NCBI GenBank assembly: GCA_021432635.1
Contig: MU270107.1
Span: 124,001 to 188,000 of the forward strand
DNA length: 64,000 nt
Source of the DNA: Thozetella sp. PMI_491
Taxonomy: Eukaryota > Ascomycota > Sordariomycetes > Chaetosphaeriales > Chaetosphaeriaceae
Direction: 5' to 3'
The translations under genes were made by a program, and so were the position numbers. Shown one piece after another: positions 31,988-43,767 of the stretch. Within the stretch, counting starts at the first letter, position 1; every line of letters starts with the position of its first letter. The notes under the pieces are model-generated. The model did not search any database. It was not told where the DNA came from and was given only the letters and a program-made list of their open reading frames with translations.

Positions 31988-34900
31988 TGATTCTGGATAC
32001 TGCACATTATGAACTCTGCCGTTAACTAGAAGCGGAAGCATGGGTGTCCGCCGGCTTGGGTGCTTGGGCAAAATTGTTAAGAAAGGACGAGGTACAACCT
32101 GGCCTGAAAACTGCACACTGTCTTAGACCCACATTTGACCCCTTCTGGAAATAATTCTATTGTGAAAATGCAGACACTGAACCTGTACGAAACAGTAACA
32201 TTGGCGCGCCATTAGCCTCGCAGGTATCACCGGCCCGTCGCATGAATGCCCTGGTGCCGGCGCCGGGCGCGGGTCGACGTTGGCAGGCGCAGCGGTCGAA
32301 AAGGGAAAGGGGCGTAATCAAAGGCACGAGGGAGGAGGCATTGCATCCGGCGGTGTACGCAACAAGGAGGAGTCCCTTGCATGGCAGGTAGGTAGGGAAT
32401 AGTGGGGGAGAATAAGGAGGTGATGGGTGATGGTGGAAAGAGGGGCGGACGAGGGGAAGGCTAAGGCGAGCGTAGCACGTACTACATCCTGTACGAAGCA
32501 TGTAATACAGGAGAATTTTACTGCACCTTGTGCAGTAGGCGCCTAAAAACGGGACGCAGGGGTTAGCCGGCAACCTTGAGAAAGGGCACGGCCGCGAAAT
32601 CGAAGCGTCGTCGAACATTCCAAAATTTCCGCGAGATGGAGAAAGGGGCCGTGGCCTTTGCCCCTCTGCGCCCAGCCTGTGGGCCTCGTCAGCCAAGCAC
32701 GAACCCCCTGGCCCCCTGTTCCCCTGGGCTCCACGAGGTGCTGGTTCGTATGACGTCCTGATGCTGGTCCAAGGTGCTATTTTCGATCCTGCAACGCTCG
32801 CGGCGATACCGGCCGTCGAGGCCGGAGACAGCATTGAGGCCGTCACAGCTCAGCGTCGTAGCCGATCCCCCCTGCATTGGGCTCGAAAGCGAGAGAGCGG
32901 AAGGGGGGGAGGGGGAGGTGTCTACGCATGGCCGATGGGATATTGCCATCATGGGCAAAATGAAGGGCATTGAAAGGCACCTGAATTTTTTAATTTTTTT
33001 TTTGGCGCGCGGTGGTGCTTGTGGATTCGTGGACGATGACGGATACAAGAGAGCCACCAGCCCGTTAGCGTGAGACGAGGGATGGCCGTCGTCGAGCCCG
33101 GAAGCCTGAAGGCGCTCAATCGGCCACCTGACGCCCTTGGTTCTCCGAGGGATCTAAAAAAAAAAAGGGCATTTCTTTTGCGGATCAGTGGACTTTCACT
33201 CGAACCCGAACGGCGGCGCCAGGGGAAATCGCACATCTCTGCCAACCTCGGCTGGGGCCCCCCGCAAAAGTGCCCGTGGTTCGGACAGGCGCACACCTGT
33301 GCTGTACTGTGTGGACTCTCTTCTTGGTCGCTTGTAACTTAACTACCTAGGTAGGTCGGTACCTAGGTAGATACGAGCCTCCGCAGCAAATGATGGCCAC
33401 GAACCCTAGGGTCAGCAAACTGTAAATTTCGGAACGGCTTGCGGCGTCCCCTGCTTGGACGTCGATCGTTCCTGTCTTCAGCCGGCAGGTTAAGATTGCG
33501 AAATAGCTAATGGGCCAAGAGGGCTTAGGAGAGGCCGGGACGGGAGTTGGAGGACCAGGATTGCCGCACACACCGCCGATCGAATTGGACAGCGCCAGGA
33601 GCACGAGGCAAATTGGCCATCTCCCTGGGTCGACCCTGGGCTGGCTGGCTGGCACCGCCTGACCCGATCTCATCGTCCGTTAATATTGCGCCCAGCTCAG
33701 GTGCAGGCCCGCCTACTCGCGGGAGAGGCCATGGTCCGCTTCTGTGTCCTTTCCGCTTTGGGCCCGGCATGCCCTAACGAAGCCTCTGCGTCACCTATTC
33801 GCAATAGCGACTTTCAGGTACCTGCCCAGTGGTGACTGTGTAGGACCGAGTTGGGATCGAAACGTCCCATCTCCCAGACCGGCTTTTGGCGCGAAACACC
33901 GCTAAACCGGCTGCCCATTTCACCCAGTTCCGGCGCCCCGGATCGCCTGCGGAGCGCGGCGCCTCTCTCTTCCTTTTTGCCCCTTTCGTCCCTTTCTTTT
34001 CTTTTACTTCTCCCCCTTCTCGGCCCTCCGAGAGGGGAGGAGGAGGAGAAGCGGCTTATCCGTGCCATCCAGCGCGCTACCCCGGCGTGGCCGTTTGCAG
34101 GAGTGGGCGTGGCTCGTAGAATTACAGGTCTAAAGCGGGAGGCGTGAATTAGCCCCGGCGGCCGAAAATAAAACCCACCAAAGTCACCGTACGCCACCAT
34201 GCCTTTTGCCTTGCCATTCATTCCGGCCCCTTGAAATCATAAGTCAAACACGCCGTGGCTCCCTTTAGGGTTATTTTTGTTATTTGCCGCTGGCAGGAAT
34301 CGCGCCGGCCTTGCTAGTAATGATGCTGTAGCCGTGCCCTCGCCGTGGCGCTCCCTCAGGCGGCGGGCGTCCTGGAGGGCGGTGTTTGCCGCCTGGGAAG
34401 CGGTACTGTATCGTTAGGTATCAGCTAGGTCCAGCCATCCGGTCCATTGCCACCCCCTGTTCCCGTCCTGCAGTCGAGTGGGAATCCTAGTCGACCACGC
34501 GACGATGCAGTCTTGCTGCCCGCACATCTGCATTCCCCCTTCTGGCATCGCGCCGCCTCCGATCTGCCCCCCTCTCCTTTTCGGGTGGGCTCTCTTCTTT
34601 TATTTTTCCTTTCCTGCTTCCGCTTCCATGTCCCGGCAGTGATCCTCCATCTCGCTCGATTTGTCCCCTCCTCTCTCTCCCTCCCCCCCCTTTTTTTTTT
34701 CTTGCTATGTACCTTGCGTCCGTCCCTTCTTCTCATAAGTTTGGGGCGCGCCCGAGCGAACGATTTCCTAGTTTAGATTTCTTCCAATTTCTTTGGTTCC
34801 CCAGCGTCATTGGCCTAGCCTTGTTCGTGCCTGGGCCGTGCCACTGGAGCTTAACGTCAGCCGTTATATATCCCCACTTCGGCGCCCCATTTCCTACCCA

Positions 34901-35470
34901 CCATCCATCTCACACACCGCATTCCACGCGTTCCCCGATCAGGGCCCTGAAACAATCTGATGCATCCCAGGGGTTAAGCCCACAGGCTGTTGTCTCCCTC
35001 AGAACTGGCCACAATAGGAACCCCCGTGACTGGCCCCTCTCCACCTCGCAACCTCTCAGCAAACGCAGCATCTAGGCTCCGCCCCCCTCCATTGTCCTCG
35101 ACGAACCTCGTACTTGCTGGGATCACCGTTGCTCCCCCCCCCCCGTTGCCGCCAACCATTTGTCACTCTCGGTTGACTTGATCCCGCCGTCAGCTGTGTC
35201 GAGTCATAGTCGAGTACAACATCACGACTTTTTGCGTTACCCACACCCCCCCAACATCCCCGTCGTAGGACAGGCCGAGGGCATTGTCCGGCTTTCCCAC
35301 GGCATCCAGAGAGCAGCTGCTTCCCCCACACCCTGGTCTCATCCCATCCTGCACCCCCTGGGTCCCCGTGCCTTCCAGGCTCTTGTTCTCCTCTGCCCAC
35401 TTGTCCTCGCCATATAACATCTCCCGTGGTCCGCCTTCTCACAGGCGACCCTCCCTCTTCTACCCCCACT
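31988..35470. other. 3.5 kb spacer between F-box and phosducin-like genes
   Basis: Contains F-box 3' flank, a double palindrome at 33343-33370, A/T tracts near 32990-33002 and 33157-33167, and from about 34440 onward a C/T-rich leader of the phosducin-like gene. Frames up to 229 codons (minus, 32157-32846) lack domains and coding codon use. No gene supported. Confidence 0.5.
33343..33370. repeat. Tandem palindromes CTACCTAGGTAG ... TACCTAGGTA
   Basis: A perfect 12-bp palindrome followed after a few bases by a perfect 10-bp palindrome sharing the core TACCTAGGTA. Possible paired binding site or low-complexity fossil; function unknown. Confidence 0.7.
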
Positions 35471-36428
35471 ATGACCAATCCCACCCCCGCGCAGGAAGAG
35501 TTCGCCGACTTCCTAGCCAAGAACAGCAGAGACTCTACCGACCGCATCCATCCAGAAGACCGCGCCGACGCCCGCAAGGAGGCTGCCCACGACAGCGAGG
35601 ACGAGGAAGACCAGTACCGTGCGCAACAGATCGACGCCGCCATGAGGATGCCGACCTTCGACAGCCGGGGCGGTGGCGGTGGCGAGATCAAGCTGCCCCC
35701 CGCGAGCTTTGACACCAACCATGCTACTGGCGTCAAGGGCGTTATTGCCGACGCTCGCTCCTATGAAGCTGCCCGCCGGTCCAAGTGGAAGGACCGTGTC
35801 CGCGCCGCTCGCCGAAGCATGTTCGGCGGCCCGGTAGAGCACAGCCGCAGCGACAGCGAAGGGAGCATCGGTGACGACCCTGAGGAGGAGAGGTTCCTGC
35901 AGCAGTGGCGTGAGAGTCGCCGGCAGGAGCTCGAGGCTGAGAGCGGTTCCGCTACCATCCGGACACGGAGAACGAGCCCCAGCGTGCGATTGTACGGCCG
36001 CATGGACGAAGTCGATGCTCTTGGATACCTGGACGCCATAGAAAAGGTCGGCCGGGAGACTGTCGTCGTTGTTTTCGTCTATGATCACCAGGTTTGTCCT
36101 CCCCTCTGTCCTCCTGGCCTGGATCGATTCGATCCTCCCGACTCTCCCGAGCAACCGTTGCTAACAAGTTTCCGAACAGTGCCAGGTCTCGGCTGCGATC
36201 GAGTCGGCATTGCTGCCCCTTGTTGGCACATATCCTACCATCCACTTCGTCAAGGTTCACTACGAGGACATCGAGTTCGACAACGCGGCCGTCCCTGCGG
36301 TACTCGCTTACCGGAACCAAGGCGACCTCTTTGCCAACATGACCGGCCTTATCGAGATGATTCCGGATGACGAAGACTTCGACAGCGACTCACTGAAGCG
36401 CCTCTTCCAGAAGCACAACATCGTATAG
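35471..36428 (+). CDS. bdm-1: Phosducin-like protein (G-beta-gamma co-chaperone)
   Basis: CDS join(35471..36091,36180..36428), 289 aa. Phosducin-like protein 1 works with the CCT chaperonin to fold and assemble G-beta-gamma; the fungal orthologue BDM-1 is needed for G-beta function. Seen: an N-terminal acidic helical region, the family motif TGVKGVIADARSYE (86-99), which contacts G-beta, and a C-terminal thioredoxin-like domain (about 185-280: VVVVFVYDHQCQVSAAIESA, VHYEDIEF, PAVLAYRNQGDL) without the CxxC redox pair. It ends FDSDSLKRLFQKHNIV. The 88-bp intron GTTTGT..GAACAG interrupts the thioredoxin fold after DHQ. The frame is open upstream to 35426, but the first ATG at 35471 gives the usual N-terminus. 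Same strand as the G-beta gene. Confidence 0.9.
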
Positions 36429-38568
36429 AGTCCATCACCCTACCTACTAGCCGGTCTTTCCCGCTAGGCCCGCCACACCCTCTTCCGGCCGGTGCCTGCG
36501 TCACCCTTGTATGATACAACAACGGAGGAGTCGGATCCATCTTTCTCTTTATTTTCCTGCATGCAAAGCGTCGAGATACCTGGTCACGGTCCTTACTCTT
36601 ACCGTCTCATCATACATCCTGTCTCTCTGGTCTCTATTCCGGCTTGGCTTCTCTCTTCTCTGGCCGTTTGGTTCTGGAATCGGAGCTCATGGATGGGTTT
36701 TCTATTTTCTTTTTCGTGGACAAGGGGAAATCAAGGGGATCGGGAGGATCACGGCATTGCAGCCATGTTGGCCATGTTCAGTTGCACGAGTCAAATGATA
36801 CCAAACCATTCGTGGCCTCGGGGAGAGGATACCTTCACTTTTACTAGTAGATCCCATCCTTCTCCTCTTTGTTGGTTAGGGGATATCTTGCTTGAGATTT
36901 GTAGATGGTTGGTACATACTTACGTCTTTTTTTAATAGCAGGTGGCCCTTGCCACCCTTTTCTACGGCGGCCATGCCCTCTCTAAGGCGGGCCAAAAAAG
37001 AAGGGGGACAAATCAAAGAATTGCAATCGTCCTAGTCGATGCCGCCTCTGCCTGTGCCCGGACCCTATACCTGATCTCCGCGCTTTTGGAAACCCTAAAG
37101 CTTCTAGATGCCTGGATGCTCAGGGCTTGGGAAGGAAGAGCTGGCAGCTACTCCTTTTTTTAAGCTTGGAACATTCCTTCGTAGACGCGGGCAGGACCCG
37201 GGTGCTTCCAGAGTATAATCGCCCCGATCCGAGCTGAGTTTCTTTGACGTTTGTCGCCTCGACGCCACGCTCTTCGCGCCAGGCTGCGTGGGGGGAAACC
37301 GGGGATGGGGGGGGGGGGGGGGGGGCGGGGGGAGGAGGGATAGGATATGGTGAGGATGGAGTGAAGTGGTAGGCTTGAAGCAGCCGGCTTGCTGTATGTT
37401 TCACCTCATCTGCGATGCTTGTAGCGTTTGCAAAGGAGTGAGACAGCAGGCATAGGATGAAGTATTGGATCGCAGAAAGGTTGCTTCTACAACCAGGACC
37501 GGTGATGGACGTCGCTTGATAACGAGGTTACTAGCGATATCGCCGCGGGGCTTCCTCCTCCCTCGGCCCCACGTTGCCGCCGCCAACATTAACCTTGCAT
37601 GCGACCTGCTGGGGCGCCTTTTTAACCCCACTACCGACGCGGCCTTGGCATCACACGACTAACACGTTGACGTCGAACTAGACAGCCAGCGCTGATAACA
37701 GGTCGCTGGAACCGAAAAGGTATTATCTATCCCTTCCAGCCTTTCCTGGCGCCCGCGGCGCTCTGGGCGTTGTATGCGCGTTCCCGCAGGTCAGGCTCTC
37801 ATTCGGCCAGCCAAAGGTCCCTCCCGCAGGCTGCAGCACCTCTGTGAGGTGAGCACTACGATCCTTGGGCAAGCGCACCTCGACCCCTCGTCATCCTAGT
37901 TTCGTCATCTTTCCCGGCTGCCCCGTTGCCTTTGGCTGAACACCGGTCACCCATCCGCACCACTGCCCATCTCCTCTGCAATCACAACGCTCCCGTTTTC
38001 CGAGGCTCTTTGACGAACGCCCGCACCGCCTTTTCTTTCTTCGCGCCTGTCCGTCCGCTCCGATCTAGCCCGACCCCATACCTGCACCGGTTGGCCGCCC
38101 GATCGCCCTCGCCCCCCCGCTCCCCTCACTCTGCCTGGCGCCGCTGCTGCTCCGTGCTTCACCCCACCTTTAAGGCAACTTCTGGGTTTGGGCGGAAGGC
38201 AGGCAGAAACTCGGACGCCCGAACAAGAATCGCAGGGACCAACGTGGAACTCGGGACCCAAGCTGCCTTCTCTCGGAAATAGGTTCTCGCTCTACCGATC
38301 TCGTTAGTTTTGCAGCCGCTTTCCCCTCGACTTTTTCTCCCTCACTCTCCCGCCCGATCTGCACCTTCTTGCCTCCCTCCATCCACCTGTGAGCTTGGTC
38401 GTCTCTCGGACTAGGCTCTGACCCCTCCTTCCCCGAACACCCACCACCAGCACGCTACCGTCTCATAGTCGTCTCCGCCCTCTGTTGTCTGCTCCTCGCC
38501 CTTTCATCTCGTCGGGCTTCGGGGCATGACGTGATATTTCGCGAAGCTGACAGCGACTTTTGTCCGTT
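36429..38568. other. Spacer: phosducin-like 3' flank and leader of the 914-aa membrane protein gene
   Basis: Includes a 19-base G run (37307-37325) and a C/T-rich leader from about 37860 to 38568. No supported gene in either strand. Confidence 0.5.
37307..37325. repeat. Poly-G run (19 G)
   Basis: Nineteen consecutive G, extended by further G-rich sequence to about 37340; a candidate G-quadruplex former in the spacer. Confidence 0.9.
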
Positions 38569-41313
38569 ATGGAACAGCAGGCAGACGACTTGACCAAAGA
38601 CTCAAGAGCGCCTCTCGGAGCTACATCTCAGAACCCGACCCGACCGCGAACTCCTCCTTCGGCCTCGGTGCCCTCACTCCGGTTTCCCAGACCACAAGGC
38701 AACCGCCACCTTGCGAACTGGATCTCCAACAGCTCGCCCGACATCATGCCGCCCTCCACCTTGTCGGACGCCGGCAGCCTGACGGACTCGGCCTACGAGC
38801 TTATCAACAGCACCGATGGCGAGGTCGAGAGCCAGGATGGCCGCATGGCCGAGTCGATAGGCTCCCTCAGTGTGTCCCGTCCGGAAGACGTCCACAGCCT
38901 TGACGGCTCCGAGGATACCTACGAGAGCTCCGACGATGAGGAGGCTGACGACCACTCCTCGAGTGACATCTCTATCAAATATGCGGATGCATCCCTTCGC
39001 AACCCCTCCTCACATCCCTCCATCCACAGCCTCCCGTTCGGAGCCTCTACCGAGGCTCCGACTCCCCTTATCCAGTCGATTGAGTTCAAGGAGGCCGAGG
39101 CCCACGGCGAGAGCCCCATCATCGAGAAGGTCTGCGTCAAGCACACTGTCCGCGAGTTTAACGAGGAGGAGTCTGCTGCCATAGCGAAAGACTTGGGAAT
39201 GCCTGAGATCCCAAAGCGAATGATCGCCACCATCCGCCAGACCATGTCACAGCACTGCCTTTCGACCACGGAGCCCCTGCGGGTTCTCTACGTCGGCAGC
39301 CCGGCCGGCCAAAAAGATATCATCTACAAGCTATCCTCGGCCATCTGGGCGTCAGGCACCGCCGACGCGGAGAAAGTCGCCTACCGCAACACCGAGGGTG
39401 TCTACAACATTGTGCCCATCTCGTCTTTTGGCTCCGCCAAGGAGCCCGAGATCCAGCTCATGGAGACGTCGGGCTACCAGATCAAGGTGGAGCACTGCAC
39501 ATTTGCAGAAGAGATCATCTACGAGGGCCAGTTCTTCCCATCTGACACGGTTTATTCTCTCACCATCGACGGCGATCGTGTCTACCGGTCCCTGTATAAC
39601 CCCAGCGGCTCTGTCATCCAGCCCCGCTGGTCGCTACCGCATATTGCCATCTTTTATCTGACTGGGAACGACGATGCCGAGGCAGAGCATACCCGGTCTA
39701 CCGCCTGGAAGTTCATGAAGCGCCATGGTGTGCCCTCGATTTTCATCTCGCATTCCCAAGCCCTCACTAAGCCCTCTACCGGGGACTGGTCCGGATACGT
39801 TGACCAGCACGCCATCCACATGTGCTTGGAGTCGCGCGATCCAGATGTACCTAGCATCGCCCAGCGCGTTCCCATCGACCTTGCTTCGTTTATCAATATC
39901 GACGCACGGCAGATGAACCGAAACCTTTCATACCTAACTGGTCTGATCGACCCCGTCGAGCCGGCCGAGGGACTCTTGCAGCCCAAGGTCAAGGCGAAGA
40001 CCAAGGCTCGTGAGGAGGAGCCGAGCCAGGAGAAGAGCATTGCGCAGAAGCTCTCGCGCCCTGACCTTTGGAAATCATGGCAGCCGAGCCAGCTGGGTCC
40101 AGAGGAGGTCACCTGCATTAGAATATCTCTTGCAGTTCTTGTCGCCGTCGTGTCTCTCGCGTTCTCGCCGACTCTATTCGCTTGGATGCGCCGAGACGTC
40201 AGTCTCCCGCCCCCTGGACCGACTATTACCGTCTTGCCCGTGGCCGCGCTGTCCACCCTCCAACCGACGACCTCGACCAGGGCGGTAACCACCTCCACAT
40301 CTACCGTGGTTATCAATGTTACCTCCACCAAGACGGTCAAGATCAGCAAAGTTGAGCCCACAGCTAGCAGCTTGGCCTCCGTCTTATCTTTCGCCGGATT
40401 CCTGTCTGACAAGCCCTCGAGTGCGCCCCCGGAGGCAGAGACCAAGAAGGTGCATTGCTCCGTTGAGGTCTACAGCCCAAGCGAAATCCTTGTCAAGCTC
40501 CCAGAGCGGACTCTCTGGTCGTTCCTCGCTAAGGATGCCATCAAGATTGGCGTGTTCCGCGGCGAGGAATCTATCAAATGGCAGCGGCTTTCCTCCGTCG
40601 ACGAGGGTCTCCTCCTCGATATCGGCAAGGACAATGCCTACGGTGTTCTTAACGTCTCGATCGTCACCACTAGGAAGCCCAAGATCAACGAGACCTTTGA
40701 GGTTAACTTTGGAAAGCCTATTGTCGCCGAGGTCCTTGCGGCTGGCATGCATATGCTGCAGGATATTGCCCACAAAGTTGCCAGCACTGCCGACGAGGCT
40801 GCCCACTTGGTCGAGGATACCTGCCGCCCCGCTGCTTCGGCGGGCATGGAACGGCTCCGTGAGGATGCTGCCTCCATCTTCAACAACCTCGTTACTGCAG
40901 GCAAGGCCGCTTCCCATGTCGCCGAGGATACCGTGAATCAAGTTAGAAGCTCCCTGAAGCCCAACGAGGTCTCACAATACCTCAAGAACGCACAGGATCG
41001 TCTGACGCAGCATTTCAAGTCGGCCGAGACGCTCCGCGATGACGTCGGCATGTCGCTGCTTAAAGCCCAGGTCGCCTCCAAGTTGTGGTGGCTCAAGGTC
41101 CAGGGCAAATACAGCGAGCACAGCGAGTACGAGCGCAAAGCCACTCAGTTCTTAAAGGCGAAGCAGGCGGAGATCGCCAAGACCCAGAAACTTCGCCTGA
41201 CGGAGGACTGCGGTCTACCAGGCACGAGCAAGCATCGCCAATGCCAGAAGAATCTGGAGTCTCGCGCGAAGGTGAAGGACAGCAGCCGGTGGAAGAAGAT
41301 GATCATCGGCTGA
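38569..41313 (+). CDS. Conserved-looking single-pass membrane protein of unknown function
   Basis: An intronless 914-aa frame with strong coding codon bias. I do not recognise a named family. Order of parts: disordered Ser/Pro-rich N-terminus with an LANWISNSSPDIMPPSTLSD-type segment (about 46-65) and an acidic stretch; a folded-looking domain (about 190-470) opening with alternating hydrophobic strands (LRVLYVGSPAGQKD, HIAIFYLTGNDDAE, GVPSIFISHSQAL); one transmembrane span at about 519-541 (LAVLVAVVSLAFSPTLFAWM); a Thr/Ser-rich linker; a beta-rich segment (CSVEVYSPSEILVKLPERT); then about 250 residues of amphipathic helices with repeated A/E/D patterning (HKVASTADEAAHLVEDTCRP) and a very basic end. 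No signal peptide is visible, so the N-terminus is probably cytosolic. The start ATG at 38569 is the first in frame. Function not inferable. Confidence 0.8.
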   Translation: MEQQADDLTKDSRAPLGATSQNPTRPRTPPSASVPSLRFPRPQGNRHLANWISNSSPDIMPPSTLSDAGSLTDSAYELINSTDGEVESQDGRMAESIGSLSVSRPEDVHSLDGSEDTYESSDDEEADDHSSSDISIKYADASLRNPSSHPSIHSLPFGASTEAPTPLIQSIEFKEAEAHGESPIIEKVCVKHTVREFNEEESAAIAKDLGMPEIPKRMIATIRQTMSQHCLSTTEPLRVLYVGSPAGQKDIIYKLSSAIWASGTADAEKVAYRNTEGVYNIVPISSFGSAKEPEIQLMETSGYQIKVEHCTFAEEIIYEGQFFPSDTVYSLTIDGDRVYRSLYNPSGSVIQPRWSLPHIAIFYLTGNDDAEAEHTRSTAWKFMKRHGVPSIFISHSQALTKPSTGDWSGYVDQHAIHMCLESRDPDVPSIAQRVPIDLASFINIDARQMNRNLSYLTGLIDPVEPAEGLLQPKVKAKTKAREEEPSQEKSIAQKLSRPDLWKSWQPSQLGPEEVTCIRISLAVLVAVVSLAFSPTLFAWMRRDVSLPPPGPTITVLPVAALSTLQPTTSTRAVTTSTSTVVINVTSTKTVKISKVEPTASSLASVLSFAGFLSDKPSSAPPEAETKKVHCSVEVYSPSEILVKLPERTLWSFLAKDAIKIGVFRGEESIKWQRLSSVDEGLLLDIGKDNAYGVLNVSIVTTRKPKINETFEVNFGKPIVAEVLAAGMHMLQDIAHKVASTADEAAHLVEDTCRPAASAGMERLREDAASIFNNLVTAGKAASHVAEDTVNQVRSSLKPNEVSQYLKNAQDRLTQHFKSAETLRDDVGMSLLKAQVASKLWWLKVQGKYSEHSEYERKATQFLKAKQAEIAKTQKLRLTEDCGLPGTSKHRQCQKNLESRAKVKDSSRWKKMIIG

Positions 41314-42581
41314 TTGTCACCTCTCTACTCTACTCTACATCTCGGGGGCGCCGGTTGGTTTTTTTTTTTCCCCGTTTTCTTTTTTTGTGGTGTTCTCGTA
41401 CTTGTATCACGAGATAGGGTCAGGGTCGCACTGGGGAAGGGGCATAACGGATACCATTAACAAATACCATATGATGCCCTTCATAGCACGACTGCTTCCT
41501 CTTTCCCTCTCCCGAGCAGGTCCGTTAGGATGGAAGGAAGGGATGGATGTATGGACGGATCAGGAGCACAGGGAAACGTCAGGGACCGGAGTTTGTGCGG
41601 CTGGCTTCGTGATTGCAAAGAGGCTGCTTTCGTTTTTCCTATTTTTCACCATCTCCGCACTTCAGGCTCTTGCCCGGTCCGCTCAGGCGCACATACTTGC
41701 TCGTCCTTTATATCAGGAATGGCGGCCATCGGCTTCTGAGGCTGTTGGCTTCTGCGCGGCCATGGGGTGTAGGAAGCGCAATCCTTTCCCCCTTTCTTTA
41801 GCTTAGCAGCCTCGCATATGTACTCGGATAAAGGTTCTTGAGCCTCTGCCCTCGCTTTTCCGATCGTGTGTGCCTGTGGGTATGTTAGATGCGTGATGTG
41901 GCCGCTGTCAAAATCTGTAATCGTTTTAGCAGTAAACCTTCGGCCAACACATTTGTAAAGGCGGGACGGAAAGCACTGCGTCAACAAGACCATGATGCAC
42001 ACTGGTGTCTAGGACGAACACGGCGGGAAATCTGTGTAAATTTCCATGAGACTTTCTCCCTTCGCCCAAGACAACAAATGAGGTTCGGATAATGCACAGC
42101 ACAAAAATAGATGGTGCCATGCGAGCTCCAGCGCGGCAGCGCGTGTTCTCGACCTCAGCCGACCGAGCCCCTCAAGCCCCTGAATAGTGTGTTGACACAA
42201 GCGGCATGTCACTTGAGCAACCCCACATTGGTCAAGGGGTAGCAGAGTAAAATCTGAGGTCAGGTCGCGGCCCTGGGACACGAGCCACATGCTCCTGGCT
42301 GGAAAGAGTGGGGGCAAGTGCGACACGGCCTGCATGTATCTCGCCGGCAAATTTTGCATGACAGAGTACCTTTCGATCTCACCGTCGGCTTGGTCCGAGC
42401 TCTTTTGGGACCCAGTCGGACACCCCTCCACCGCCTTAGGCATTTGTTGATAATGTGAGTGAGGGGCATCCTCAGGATCTTCTCCCCCCACTCCACACCC
42501 TGAACAGCACAACACACACGCCACCGGCCCCGCGACTACATCCAAGCATTTATTTTGCGCCGTACCTGATACTTTATCATC
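41314..42581. other. Spacer between the membrane protein gene and YRB1
   Basis: 3' flank with T-tracts (41361-41388) and the YRB1 promoter. A 245-codon minus frame (42009-42746) overlaps the YRB1 start and has no domain. No gene supported. Confidence 0.5.
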
Positions 42582-43767
42582 ATGTCGTCTACCGAGAACA
42601 CAGACAAGGCTCCCGAGGAGGTCAAGCCCGAGGAGACGGCCCAGGTGCGTGACTCTTGTTTTCTTTTGTGTTCTCTCCTTGCCTTGGCCCTGTTGCCTCG
42701 CCCTCCTCCGCCTAGCTGCAGGTGCAGTCGGCGACGTCTGCGACATGTCGGGGACTTGAACCTAGAATAGCATCTAGACTATCCCGCTGGCGTCTCCTGT
42801 TTCCACATTTTTACTCTTTTGAGCGATCCCCTGCGATGCCGTTGCCCCTCTTCGCAATCACTCAGCGACTGACATGAAGTCTGTCGCCACTCTAGGCCCC
42901 CGAGGCTGAAAAGCCCGTCACTTCCTCCGCTGTCTTCTCGATGTTCGGTGGTGGTGCCAAGAAGGAGAAGGTCGAGGATGAGGACCGGGGCGACAACTCT
43001 GGTAGCGCCAAAGCGCAGCGCGAAGCGGCCGCCGGGGACGAGGTAGGTTTCCTGTCGCACCTAGCCGTGCACCACCCCCCCTCTGGAACCACGCCTCGGT
43101 TACTCATGTCTTTTGATGCAATGTAGGATCAAGCCCCGGAATCCGAGGACATCCACTTCGAGCCAGTCATTCATCTGACCGAGAAGGTCGAGACCAAGAC
43201 AAACGAGGAGTCGGAGGAGCAGATGTTCAAGATGCGTGCCAAGCTCTTCAAGTTCGTCAAGGAGTCGAGCGAGTGGAAGGAGCGTGGCACTGGTGATGTC
43301 CGCCTCCTTAAGCACGTTGATAACGGCAAGACCCGTCTCGTCATGCGCCGTGACAAGACCCTGAAGGTGTGCGCCAACCACTACAGTACGTCGTCCCTTT
43401 GCAAGCCTGACCGCGTCCCTCCGCCGCGCCCGGCCCCGCAGAGAAGGGACTCGCTGATAGCAGATTAGTCGTCCCCGAGATGAAGCTCTCCCCCAACGTC
43501 GGTTCGGACCGCTCCTGGGTCTGGAACGCTGCCGCCGATGTCAGTGAGGGCGAGCCGGAGGCCGTGACTCTCGCCATTCGATTTGCCAACTCCGAAAGTA
43601 GGTTCTCAGGATCGCCAGCCGCGGGCCATCTCCTCTAACTAGTCTTCATAGATGCCAACGCTTTCAAGGATGCTTTCCTCAAGGCCCAGAAGGACAACGA
43701 GGCTCTCTTCCAGACCGCCGAGGCTGCTGAGGAGAAGAAGGAGGCGGCCGAGGAGAAGGCCGAGTAA
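42582..43767 (+). CDS. YRB1: Ran-specific GTPase-activating co-factor RanBP1
   Basis: CDS join(42582..42644,42896..43042,43127..43385,43469..43597,43652..43767), 237 aa. RanBP1/Yrb1 binds Ran-GTP and stimulates its GAP-driven hydrolysis, releasing export cargo in the cytoplasm. The N-terminus is acidic and disordered ([18 protein letters not shown]). The Ran-binding domain spans about 80-205: [91 protein letters not shown]. An acidic, Lys/Glu/Ala tail ends the protein. Five exons; every junction has GT-AG borders and restores a family motif (for example ANHY|IVPEM and [12 protein letters not shown]). Normal length for the fungal protein. First ATG follows CATC. Confidence 0.95.

Noticed and set aside
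32157-32846. 229-codon minus-strand frame after the F-box gene
   Set aside because: No domain, mixed composition, unsupported by codon use; treated as chance.
42009-42746. 245-codon minus-strand frame overlapping the YRB1 start
   Set aside because: Antisense to a well-supported gene start; no domain.
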